A stretch of 10,781 nucleotides of DNA, from NCBI GenBank assembly GCA_900321915.1, contig ONXW01000156.1:1-10781 (forward strand), in the 5' to 3' direction. Origin of the DNA: an uncultured Eubacteriales bacterium. Lineage in GTDB: Bacteria; Bacillota; Clostridia; Lachnospirales; Lachnospiraceae. Position numbers and translations under genes: made by a program. Shown one piece after another: positions 1-7,099 of this stretch. The first letter of the stretch is position 1. Each line of letters opens with the position of its first letter. The notes under the pieces are model-generated. The model saw only the letters and a list, made by a program, of their open reading frames with translations. It made no database searches and was not told the origin of the DNA.

Positions 1-1007
1 GAGACCCGGGTGAATCCCGCTTCTACATTTCCCTGGAAGATGACCTGATGAAGCTGTTCGGTTCCGAGCGGCTGATGAATATGTTTACGGCCATGGGCGT
101 TCCGGAGGGCGAGCAGATTGAGCACAGGATGCTGTCCAAGGCCATTGAGAACGCGCAGAAGAAGATAGAGGACAACAACTACGGCATCCGTGAAAACCTC
201 CTGAAGTACGATGAGGTCATGAATGAGCAGCGTGAAGCCATCTACGCGGAGCGCCGCAAGGTTCTGGACGGCGAGAACATGCGCTCGGTGGTTATGCGCA
301 TGATCACGGAGATCGCGGAGAACGCCGTGGATATGTCTATTTCCGAGGACCAGCAGCCGGCGGACTGGGATCTGGCGGAGCTGAATTCCCTGCTCCTGCC
401 CATCATTCCCCTGGCGCCGATACGGCTTGCCCCGGAGCAGCAGCACATGCGCCAGAACGAGCTGAAGCATATGCTGAAGGAAGAGGCCATCAAGCTGTAC
501 GAGGCGAAAGAGGCGGAGTTCCAGCCGGTGGAGCAGCTGCGTGAGGTGGAGCGCGTCGTCCTTCTCAAGTGCATCGACGCGAAGTGGATGGCCCATATCG
601 ACGATATGGACCAGCTGCGGGAAGGAATCGGGCTGCAGGCCTACGGACAGAGAGATCCGCTGGTTGAATACAAGATGACCGGCTACGACATGTTTGAGAA
701 CATGATGGCGTCCGTCCGCGAGGATACCGTCAGGATCCTGACCCATATCCGCGTGGAGCAGAAGGTAGAGCGCGAGCAGCAGGCCAAGATCACCGGTACC
801 AACCGCGATGAAAGCCTGCAGAAAGCCCCGGTGAAGAGAAAAGCGCGGAAGATTTATCCGAACGATCCGTGCCCCTGCGGCAGCGGCAAGAAGTTCAAAC
901 AGTGCCACGGCAGAATGGTGTTCGAGAGCATCGCGAAGGGGCAGAAGCCCACGCAGGAGATGCTGCAGCAGGCCGCGGAGGCCGCCGTGAACGCAAAGGG
1001 CAAATAA
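1..1007 (+). CDS. secA: Preprotein translocase ATPase SecA, C-terminal part (5' end outside window)
   Basis: SecA is the cytosolic ATPase motor that pushes unfolded preproteins through the SecYEG channel. The reading frame is open from the left edge (first full codon at 3), so the gene starts upstream; 334 residues are visible. They begin with the conserved DPGESRFYISLEDDLMKLFG segment, followed by the helical scaffold and two-helix finger (around KWMAHIDDMDQLREGI) and a linker. A C-terminal zinc-binding SEC-C motif CPCGSGKKFKQCH lies at 870-908, with ligand pattern C-x-C-x8-C-H, the type that contacts SecB or ribosomes in other species. The nucleotide-binding domains are not in the window. 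Oddly, 32 residues (Gln/Ala-rich, probably helical) follow the zinc motif, where E. coli and B. subtilis SecA stop almost at once. prfB follows after 57 bases, the usual Firmicutes order. Identification is secure. Confidence 0.97.
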   Translation, partial: DPGESRFYISLEDDLMKLFGSERLMNMFTAMGVPEGEQIEHRMLSKAIENAQKKIEDNNYGIRENLLKYDEVMNEQREAIYAERRKVLDGENMRSVVMRMITEIAENAVDMSISEDQQPADWDLAELNSLLLPIIPLAPIRLAPEQQHMRQNELKHMLKEEAIKLYEAKEAEFQPVEQLREVERVVLLKCIDAKWMAHIDDMDQLREGIGLQAYGQRDPLVEYKMTGYDMFENMMASVREDTVRILTHIRVEQKVEREQQAKITGTNRDESLQKAPVKRKARKIYPNDPCPCGSGKKFKQCHGRMVFESIAKGQKPTQEMLQQAAEAAVNAKGK

Positions 1008-1042
1008 CAGCAGAAGAAACCATAGGAATAAAGGTCTGAATA

Positions 1043-1072
1043 ATGAAAGGTGGTGACCACGGGAATGATTGA
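1043..1072 (+). promoter_or_regulatory. Possible 9-codon leader ORF overlapping the prfB start
   Basis: ATG at 1043 opens a frame encoding MKGGDHGND and stops at TGA 1070-1072, overlapping the prfB start codon (1065) in another frame. An AAAGG at 1030-1034 sits 8 bases ahead of it, a workable ribosome binding site. Its UGA stop is a codon that only RF2 reads, which would suit feedback on prfB. It may equally be chance, because the ATG lies within the prfB leader next to the AAAGGTGG that serves prfB itself. Confidence 0.2.
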
Positions 1073-2190
1073 TCCGGTAGCATTGGACCAGTTCAAAAGT
1101 ACGCTCGGAACGTACGACAAAACTCTTGTGGAAGTGAGGGATTCACTTTGACCTTGACAACAAGGAAAAGCGAATCGCGGAATTAGATAAGATGATGGAA
1201 GAGCCCGGATTCTGGGATAATCCGGAGCAGTCCACAAAGCATGTCCGGGAGGCCAAGAGCCTGAAGGACACACTGCAGACATACAAGAAGCTGGAAACGC
1301 AGCACGACGATATCCTGGTGATGATCGAGATGGGATATGAGGAAGACGATGATTCCATCCTGGATGAGATCCGGGAGATGCTGCAGGAATATACCGAGAC
1401 GCTGGAAAAGGTGCGGATCACCACACTGCTTTCCGGCGAGTATGACAAGAATAACGCTATCGTGAAGCTGGCGGCAGGCGCCGGCGGCACGGAAGCCATG
1501 GACTGGTGCGGCATGCTCTACCGCATGTACCGCAGATGGGCCGAGAAGCGCGGGTTTGACATCGAGGTCCTGGATTATCTGGACGGCGATGAGGCGGGCG
1601 TCAAGACTGTTACCATGCAGATTGACGGGGAAAATGCCTACGGCCTGCTGAAATCCGAGAAGGGAGTGCACCGTCTCGTGCGCATTTCCCCCTTCAATGC
1701 CAACGGCAAGCGCCAGACCTCCTTCGTCTCCTGCGACGTCATGCCTGACATCGAGGAGGATGTGGACGTTGAGATCCGCCCGGAGGATATCAGGATTGAT
1801 ACCTACCGGTCCAGCGGTGCCGGCGGACAGCATATCAACAAGACGTCTTCTGCAATCCGCATCACCCATTTCCCGACGGGAATCGTGGTGACCTGCCAGA
1901 ATGAACGGTCGCAGTTCCAGAATAAGGACAAGGCCATGCAGATGCTGAAAGCGAAGCTGTTCATGCTGAAGCAGCAGGAAAATGCCGAGAAGCTCTCGGA
2001 TATCCGCGGAGATGTGAAGGACATTAATTTCGGCAATCAGATACGCTCCTATGTCATGCAGCCGTACACTCTGGTGAAGGATCACCGGACAAATGCGGAA
2101 AACGGAAACGTGCAGGCGGTTATGGACGGGGACATTGACCACTTTATCAGCGAATACCTTAAGTGGACCAGCCTTAAAAACGGGAGGTAA
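1065..2190 (+). CDS. prfB: Peptide chain release factor 2, joined by programmed +1 frameshift (1065-1148 + 1150-2190)
   Basis: RF2 recognises UAA and UGA stop codons in the ribosomal A site and triggers peptide release. The gene is in two frames. ATG 1065 opens 28 codons ending at an in-frame TGA (1149-1151), and slipping one base at CTT-T continues with GAC at 1150 to TAA 2190, giving 374 residues (E. coli RF2 is 365). The stop-recognition tripeptide SPF is at about residues 208-210 and the peptidyl hydrolysis motif GGQ at 253-255 (SGAGGQHINKTSSAIR region). The short first piece, MIDPVALDQF to RDSL, matches the usual RF2 N-terminus, and the join gives DLDNKEKRIAELD as in B. subtilis RF2. The start is preceded by AAAGGTGGTGA (1046-1056). 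The last codons overlap the hom ribosome binding site. A separate start at ATG 1192 would lose part of domain 1 and is not credible. Confidence 0.95.
1137..1152 (+). other. Programmed +1 ribosomal frameshift site of prfB
   Basis: The sequence reads AGG GAT TCA CTT TGA C. CTT-TGA-C is the canonical RF2 slippery site: when RF2 is scarce the ribosome pauses at UGA and peptidyl-tRNA-Leu slips from CUU to UUU, so RF2 tunes its own synthesis. In E. coli the preceding stimulator is AGGGGG three bases before CTT. Here only AGGGA remains, with AGG at the same codon position, so the internal Shine-Dalgarno pairing looks weaker. The frame and flanking protein sequence make the site near certain; its efficiency is not inferable. 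Confidence 0.93.
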
Positions 2191-2196
2191 ACGGGT

Positions 2197-3414
2197 ATGT
2201 TAAAGGTTGCGATAATGGGATACGGCACCATCGGCTCCGGCGTGGCGGAAGTGCTTGATATCAACCGGGCCGGTATCCGCGGTGTCACAGGCGAAGAGAT
2301 AGAAGTAAAATATATCCTGGATCTCCGGGAATTCCCCGGGGATAAGAATGAGGCAAAGATAGTCCATGACCTCGGGGTGATCCTGGAGGATCCCGAGGTG
2401 CGCATCGTCGTGGAAACCATGGGCGGCGTGAATCCCGCCTATGAGTTTACCAGGAAGTGCCTGGAGGCGGGCAAGTCTGTGGTCACCTCCAACAAGGCGG
2501 TTGTCGCGGCAAAAGGAACGGAGCTTCTGCAGATTGCCCGGGACAGGAGCCTGAACTACCTGATGGAAGCGGCAGTCGGCGGGGGCATTCCCCTGATCCG
2601 GCCGCTGACCCAGTCCCTGGCGGGCGAGACCATCCAGGAGATCAACGGCATCCTCAACGGGACGACAAACTACATTCTCACAAAGATGGACCGCGAGGGC
2701 GAGAGCTTTGAGAATGCTCTGCGCAATGCCCAGGAGCTGGGATACGCGGAGAGAAATCCCGAGGCTGATGTGGAAGGCCATGATACCTGCCGCAAGATAT
2801 CCATTCTTACCGCTCTGGCAACGGGAAAGGAAACGGATTTCGAGAAGGTATACACAGAGGGCATTACCCGGATTACGGAGAAGGATTTCCTGTACGCGAA
2901 GAAACTGGGCATGCAGATTAAACTGATCGGGGCCGGCCGGTTCGGCGCCGAGAAGGTCAGCCTTTTTGTGGTGCCGATGATGGTTCCCGCGGATAATCCG
3001 CTCTATGCCGTCAATGATGTTTACAACGGCGTCCTGGTGACGGGAAAAACCGTGGGACGGATTATGTTTTACGGCGCCGGCGCCGGCAAGCTTCCGACAG
3101 CGAATGCCGTGGTGAGCGATATCGTTGAGATTGCCCGCGGGAATCTCGAAAGGAATATTCCCTTCGGATGGGGCGGCGAGAAGCAGCAGCTGCTGGATTT
3201 CGGGAAAGAGACATTCCGGTATTTCATCCGGTTTACAGGCAGTTATGATGAGAAGATAGGCCAGGTCCGCGCGGGACTCGGGTCGGTCAGGGTCATCACG
3301 CTTCCGGAACTGGACGGACAGGAATTTGCGGTATTGACAGGGAAACTGGAGGAGGCAAAGCTTCAGCGCGTGCTGGCCGGATTTGACGGTGTCCTTCAGG
3401 TGATCCGCGCATAG
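2197..3414 (+). CDS. hom: Homoserine dehydrogenase
   Basis: Reduces aspartate-4-semialdehyde to homoserine with NAD(P)H, the branch-point step towards threonine and methionine. The 405 residues show an N-terminal Rossmann fold (GYGTIGSG at 8-15), a SNKAVVA segment, the substrate-domain signature NGTTNYILTKM, and YAERNPEADVEGHDTCRKISIL. In the last, Glu189 is the expected substrate ligand and Asp196 and Lys200 the catalytic pair known from the family. The last 80 or so residues have the length and pattern of a C-terminal ACT domain, but the usual D-x-P-G effector-binding turn is replaced by a YDEKIGQ segment, so threonine feedback may be weak or altered (inference). A strong GGGAGG (2182-2187) lies in the end of prfB, six bases upstream of the stop-to-start junction. 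It stands without thrB or thrC, directly ahead of the threonine-consuming t6A genes. Confidence 0.95.
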   Translation: MLKVAIMGYGTIGSGVAEVLDINRAGIRGVTGEEIEVKYILDLREFPGDKNEAKIVHDLGVILEDPEVRIVVETMGGVNPAYEFTRKCLEAGKSVVTSNKAVVAAKGTELLQIARDRSLNYLMEAAVGGGIPLIRPLTQSLAGETIQEINGILNGTTNYILTKMDREGESFENALRNAQELGYAERNPEADVEGHDTCRKISILTALATGKETDFEKVYTEGITRITEKDFLYAKKLGMQIKLIGAGRFGAEKVSLFVVPMMVPADNPLYAVNDVYNGVLVTGKTVGRIMFYGAGAGKLPTANAVVSDIVEIARGNLERNIPFGWGGEKQQLLDFGKETFRYFIRFTGSYDEKIGQVRAGLGSVRVITLPELDGQEFAVLTGKLEEAKLQRVLAGFDGVLQVIRA

Positions 3415-3431
3415 ACCGGAGCGGATCTGTC

Positions 3432-3866
3432 ATGAGAAATAAAACGGTTTATGAATCCCACGGTGAAGAGGATACTTTCGCGCTCGGCCTCCGTATGGGG
3501 GAAAACGCAAATCCCGGGCAGGTGTACTGCCTGAACGGGGACCTGGGCGTCGGGAAGACCGTATTCACCAAGGGATTTGCCAGGGGACTCGGCATTGACG
3601 AAGTGATAAACAGCCCCACATTTACCATAAAGAAAACGTATGAAGAGGGGAGAATTCCGCTCTGTCATTTTGATGTCTACCGCATTGAAGATGAGGACGA
3701 GATGGAAGAGGTGGGATATACCGAAGATTTCTACGGGGACGGCGTCTGCCTGGTGGAGTGGGCGGACAACATCCGGGGAATCCTGCCGGAGGATGCGGTG
3801 GAAGTGACGATAGAAAAGGACCTGGAAAAAGGGTTTGACTATCGTCGGATTACGGTGATCACATGA
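3432..3866 (+). CDS. tsaE: tRNA threonylcarbamoyladenosine biosynthesis ATPase TsaE
   Basis: TsaE is the P-loop ATPase that works with TsaB and TsaD to turn over the bacterial t6A-forming complex. At 144 residues it matches the family length (about 140-155). The Walker A motif GDLGVGKT is at residues 36-43. The family-specific INSPTFTI segment, CHFDVYRIED and LVEWADNI follow in the usual order. A GGAG (3418-3421) lies 10 bases ahead of the ATG, and 17 bases separate it from hom. Its stop overlaps the tsaB start by four bases (ATGA at 3863), so translation of the two is probably coupled. Identification is secure. Confidence 0.95.
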   Translation: MRNKTVYESHGEEDTFALGLRMGENANPGQVYCLNGDLGVGKTVFTKGFARGLGIDEVINSPTFTIKKTYEEGRIPLCHFDVYRIEDEDEMEEVGYTEDFYGDGVCLVEWADNIRGILPEDAVEVTIEKDLEKGFDYRRITVIT

Positions 3867-4615
3867 AAGTTCTTGGCATAGAGAGCGCGTCGCTGGTGGC
3901 CTCCGTGGCCATGGTCTGCGACGGGCAGATGACAGCGGAGTACACGCTGAACCTGAAAAAGACCCATTCCCAGACACTCCTGCCCATGATTGACCAGATG
4001 ATGGATCTTCTGGGAGAGGATATCCGGTCGGTGGACGCCATCGCGGTGTCCGGGGGCCCAGGCTCCTTTACCGGGCTCCGCATCGGGGCCGCAACCGCCA
4101 AGGGGATCGGCTTTGTGACGGGAAAGCCCCTGGTAAATGTCCCCACCATGGATGCCATGGCTTACGGGCTTTACGGGACGGACGCGGTGATATGCCCGAT
4201 GCTGGACGCCCGGAGAAAGCAGGCATATACCGGGCTTTACCGCTGGAAGGACGGGGAGTTCCTCGTGCTGAAGCCGCAGTGGATGGCAAAGGCGGAGGAT
4301 CTTGCGGAAGAGCTCAGCCGCAGGGGGGAACCGGTGGTTTTCCTCGGTGACGGGGCGGACGCCTGCAGGGATATCCTGGAATCGAAAGTCACGGTGCCGT
4401 TCGCATTTGCCCCTGTCCCGTCAAACCGACAGAGAGGAGCTTCCGTGGCTGCCCTGGGAGAGCAGATGGCACTGCGGGGAGAGACTGTGAGCGCGGCTGA
4501 GTTCAGGCCGGATTACCTGCGGAAATCCCAGGCGGAGCGGGAACGCGATGTGGCGGAGCGGCAGGGAGAACTGGAAAAGCTGGCCGCGGGCGTCGTGGTG
4601 CATGAACATGACTGA
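3863..4615 (+). CDS. tsaB: tRNA threonylcarbamoyladenosine biosynthesis protein TsaB
   Basis: TsaB is the inactive ASKHA-fold partner that dimerises with TsaD and is needed for t6A formation at A37 of ANN-decoding tRNAs. The 250-residue product starts with MKVLGIESASLVASVAM, the ASKHA phosphate-1-like strand, and carries the family hallmark SGGPGSFTGLRIG near residues 60-72. A second block, GKPLVNVPTMDAMAYGL, is followed by a DARRKQAY-type segment. It lacks the His-x3-His metal site found in TsaD, as expected. The C-terminal tail (RPDYLRKSQAERERD) matches the family pattern. The start is fixed by ATGA overlap with tsaE, and the end overlaps the rimI start. Length is slightly above that of E. 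coli TsaB (231). Confidence 0.94.
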   Translation: MKVLGIESASLVASVAMVCDGQMTAEYTLNLKKTHSQTLLPMIDQMMDLLGEDIRSVDAIAVSGGPGSFTGLRIGAATAKGIGFVTGKPLVNVPTMDAMAYGLYGTDAVICPMLDARRKQAYTGLYRWKDGEFLVLKPQWMAKAEDLAEELSRRGEPVVFLGDGADACRDILESKVTVPFAFAPVPSNRQRGASVAALGEQMALRGETVSAAEFRPDYLRKSQAERERDVAERQGELEKLAAGVVVHEHD

Positions 4616-5123
4616 CGGAAAAGAAAGACCCGGCGCAAGCGTCGCTGCTCTGATCCGCAGGGCGGTGCCGGAGGATATTCCGGGAATCCGGAGGATTGAA
4701 GAACAGTGCTTCCGGACGCCCTGGTCCGAACAGCTTCTGCGGGATATGCTGGAGAGTCCCCTGGATCTGGTCTGGGTGGCCGTCCCGCAGTGCCGGGGGG
4801 CAGAGGATGCTGCCGGAGCGGGACCTGATGCCGGATTACCTGCGGGATACATTGATTTCCGGGCTGTCGCGGGCGAGGGCGAACTGATGCGCATCGCAGT
4901 GCTTCCGGAATTCCGGAGATACGGCATTGCCGGGCAGCTGATGAGGCAGATGATTTCCGCCGCGGATGCCATGGGGATATCCGATATCACGCTGGAGGTG
5001 CGGGAGTCCAATACGGCGGCCCGCAGCCTTTACGCGCAGTTTGGTTTTGCCGGCGAGGCCGTGCGCAGAAATTATTATGATAATCCGCAGGAAAATGCGG
5101 TGATCGAGTGGCGGCGCTCCTGA
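4602..5123 (+). CDS. rimI: GNAT N-acetyltransferase, RimI family
   Basis: RimI-type enzymes transfer acetyl from acetyl-CoA to protein N-termini, classically ribosomal protein bS18, and the gene usually sits beside tsaB or tsaD. From ATG 4602 the product is 173 residues; ATG 4608 (171 residues) is equally possible, both within the end of tsaB, so expression is probably coupled. The opening IRRAVPEDIPGIRRIEEQCFRTPWS is typical. The acetyl-CoA motif R-x-x-G-x-A is at 105-110 (RRYGIA), and the C-terminal ESNTAARSLYAQFGF segment is the GNAT motif B. An unusual Ala/Gly-rich stretch of roughly 17 residues (about 64-80) is inserted in the beta2-beta3 hairpin before GYIDF, where most RimI proteins have a short turn. 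A longer frame from 4548 adds residues only where tsaB is coding and is rejected. Confidence 0.88.
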   Translation: MNMTDGKERPGASVAALIRRAVPEDIPGIRRIEEQCFRTPWSEQLLRDMLESPLDLVWVAVPQCRGAEDAAGAGPDAGLPAGYIDFRAVAGEGELMRIAVLPEFRRYGIAGQLMRQMISAADAMGISDITLEVRESNTAARSLYAQFGFAGEAVRRNYYDNPQENAVIEWRRS

Positions 5124-5134
5124 GGCGCTGTCTT

Positions 5135-5144
5135 GGAGAGAGGG
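5135..5144 (+). promoter_or_regulatory. Ribosome binding site fixing the rnz start at 5151
   Basis: The purine run GGAGAGAGGG lies six bases ahead of ATG 5151. It overlaps the alternative TTG at 5133, which has no comparable site upstream, so the ATG is preferred. Confidence 0.75.
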
Positions 5145-5150
5145 ATATAC

Positions 5151-6068
5151 ATGCTGGATATCTGCCTGCTCGGAACGGGCGGCATGATGCCGCTGCCGTA
5201 CCGGTGGCTGACATCGATGGCGGCCCGCTGCAACGGGTCGGATCTTCTGATTGACTGCGGGGAAGGAACGCAGATTGCTCTGAAAAAGAAGGGGTGGAGT
5301 CCGAAACCGATAGATGTCATCTGCTTTACGCACTACCATGCGGATCACATCAGCGGTCTGCCGGGCTTCCTGCTTTCTATGGGAAACGCGGAGCGGACGG
5401 AACCCGTGACGCTCATAGGCCCGAGGGGGCTTTCGCGCGTTGTGTCCGCGCTCCGGGTCATTGCCCCCGAGCTTCCTTTTGATCTGAGGCTGATTGAACT
5501 GGAGGAGCCGAGGGAACACCTGGAGATAGGCCCGTACCATATTGACGCCTATAAAGTCCACCACAATGTGACCTGCTACGGATACTGCATCAGTATCCCG
5601 CGCAAAGGACGGTTTGACGCGGAGCGCGCGAAAGCGCAGGATATTCCGCTGAAGTTCTGGAATCCCCTTCAGAAGGGAAATACTGTCGAGGAGGACGGCC
5701 GCGTCTACACGCCGGATATGGTGATGGGGCCTGACAGGAAGGGACTGAAGGTCGTCTACTGCACGGACACCCGGCCGGTGCCGGTGATCGCGGAGTACGC
5801 CAAGGACGCGGACCTGTTTATCTGCGAGGGAATGTACGGGGAGCCCGAGAAAGCCGCCAGCGCCAGGGATAAAAAGCATATGACCATGTATGAGGCGGCG
5901 GAGCTGGCCAGAAAGGCCCAGCCCGCGGAGATGTGGCTGACACATTACAGTCCCTCCGTGATGTACCCTGAGGAGTACATGGAGAATGTGCGGAAGATTT
6001 TCCCCAGGACGAAGGCAGCGAAGGATGGATGGTCCGTGGACCTGATGTTTGATGAGACGGACGGATAA
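5151..6068 (+). CDS. rnz: Ribonuclease Z (metallo-beta-lactamase fold tRNA 3' endonuclease)
   Basis: RNase Z cuts tRNA precursors just after the discriminator base so that CCA can be added. The 305-residue product (same length as E. coli RNase Z) starts [16 protein letters not shown], then IDCGEGTQ and the metal motif HYHADH at residues 61-66. Further expected ligands are His137/138, Asp206 (CTDT) and His265 (THYS). The flexible-arm region is present (residues about 140-200) but lacks the Gly-Pro-rich turn seen in the B. subtilis enzyme, reading [12 protein letters not shown] instead. The start at ATG 5151 is chosen for its ribosome binding site. It lies between rimI and tsaD, and its TAA overlaps the tsaD start by one base (TAATG). 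A role in another RNA or small-molecule hydrolysis cannot be fully excluded, but the metal-site set and genomic context fit RNase Z. Confidence 0.9.
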   Translation: MLDICLLGTGGMMPLPYRWLTSMAARCNGSDLLIDCGEGTQIALKKKGWSPKPIDVICFTHYHADHISGLPGFLLSMGNAERTEPVTLIGPRGLSRVVSALRVIAPELPFDLRLIELEEPREHLEIGPYHIDAYKVHHNVTCYGYCISIPRKGRFDAERAKAQDIPLKFWNPLQKGNTVEEDGRVYTPDMVMGPDRKGLKVVYCTDTRPVPVIAEYAKDADLFICEGMYGEPEKAASARDKKHMTMYEAAELARKAQPAEMWLTHYSPSVMYPEEYMENVRKIFPRTKAAKDGWSVDLMFDETDG

Positions 6069-7099
6069 TGACTGATATGGGAAGCGATGTTTATATTCTC
6101 GCCATCGAGAGTTCCTGCGATGAGACTGCCGCTGCGGTTGTGAAGAACGGGAGATACGTTCTCTCGAATATCATTTCTTCACAGATTGCCGAGCATACCA
6201 TGTTCGGCGGCGTCGTGCCGGAGATTGCCTCGCGCAGGCATATTGAAAATATCAACTATGTGATTCAGCAGGCCCTCACGGAGGCGCGGATGAGCCTGCA
6301 GGAGATGACGGCGATCGCCGTCACCTACGGCCCGGGGCTGGTGGGGGCGCTTCTGGTGGGCGCCGCCGAAGCCAAGGCTATCGCCTGGGCGGCGAAGAAG
6401 CCCCTGGTGCCGGTGCACCACATAGAGGGACATATTTCCGCAAACTTTATTGAGTATCCGGACCTGGAACCGCCCTTTGTGTGCGAGATCATATCCGGCG
6501 GGCATACCCACCTGGTGGTGGTCCGGGATTACGGAGAATTCGAGATTATCGGAAGAACCAGGGACGACGCGGCGGGGGAAGCCTTTGACAAGGTGGCCCG
6601 CGCGGTGGGGCTCGGATATCCGGGCGGTCCCAAAATCGACCGCGCCGCGCGGGAGGGAAATCCCCACGCGTACGAATTTCCCAGGGCGAAGGTGGGAGAG
6701 AATCCCTATGATTTCAGCTTCAGCGGCCTGAAATCCTGCGTGCTCAATGAGATCAACCGGGCAAAGATGACCGGCGAGGAGATTGTAGTCGCTGATCTGG
6801 CGGCTTCCTTCCAGGACGCGGTTGTGGATGCGCTGGTAAGCCGGGCGATTGACGCGGCAAAAGAGTATCATTTTGACAAGGTGGCCATCGCCGGAGGCGT
6901 CGCGAGCAACTCCGCTCTCCGAAGGGCGATGCGCAGCGCCTGCGACAGGAACGGGTTCCGGTTCTATCTCCCGTCCCCAGTTCTCTGCACCGATAATGCC
7001 GCCATGATCGGTTCCGCCGGTTATTACGAGTATATGCGCGGCGTCCGGGCCGGATGGGACCTGAATGCGGTTCCTGGACTCAAGCTGGGGGAACGGTAG
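6068..7099 (+). CDS. tsaD: tRNA N6-adenosine threonylcarbamoyltransferase TsaD
   Basis: TsaD is the catalytic subunit that transfers the threonylcarbamoyl group from TC-AMP to A37 of tRNA, with TsaB and TsaE. The 343-residue product has the ASKHA start [25 protein letters not shown], the metal-binding HIEGH at 118-122, [40 protein letters not shown] and the C-terminal CTDNAAMIG with metal ligand Asp309. All key residues are intact. The ATG at 6068 overlaps the rnz stop by one base. ATG 6077, three codons in, is also possible and would be closer to the usual N-terminus. TsaC/Sua5, which makes TC-AMP, is not in the window. ispD starts right after the stop. Confidence 0.97.
   Translation: MTDMGSDVYILAIESSCDETAAAVVKNGRYVLSNIISSQIAEHTMFGGVVPEIASRRHIENINYVIQQALTEARMSLQEMTAIAVTYGPGLVGALLVGAAEAKAIAWAAKKPLVPVHHIEGHISANFIEYPDLEPPFVCEIISGGHTHLVVVRDYGEFEIIGRTRDDAAGEAFDKVARAVGLGYPGGPKIDRAAREGNPHAYEFPRAKVGENPYDFSFSGLKSCVLNEINRAKMTGEEIVVADLAASFQDAVVDALVSRAIDAAKEYHFDKVAIAGGVASNSALRRAMRSACDRNGFRFYLPSPVLCTDNAAMIGSAGYYEYMRGVRAGWDLNAVPGLKLGER

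Noticed and set aside
1149..1151. prfB as a pseudogene broken by an in-frame stop
   Set aside because: The stop sits exactly at the conserved CTT-TGA-C recoding site and the downstream frame is intact, which is the normal RF2 arrangement.
1183..2142. Long open frame (319 codons) on the minus strand across prfB
   Set aside because: It is antisense to a fully convincing RF2 sequence, has no ribosome binding site that stands out and no recognisable motif; such frames are common opposite GC-rich genes.
4548..4601. Upstream extension of rimI
   Set aside because: The extra 18 residues coincide with well-conserved tsaB coding and do not resemble any GNAT N-terminus; ATG 4602 or 4608 is favoured.
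4836..5945. Long open frame (369 codons) on the minus strand across rimI and rnz
   Set aside because: It lies opposite two recognised genes and has no familiar domains. Its His/Arg/Pro-rich composition is typical of antisense shadows.
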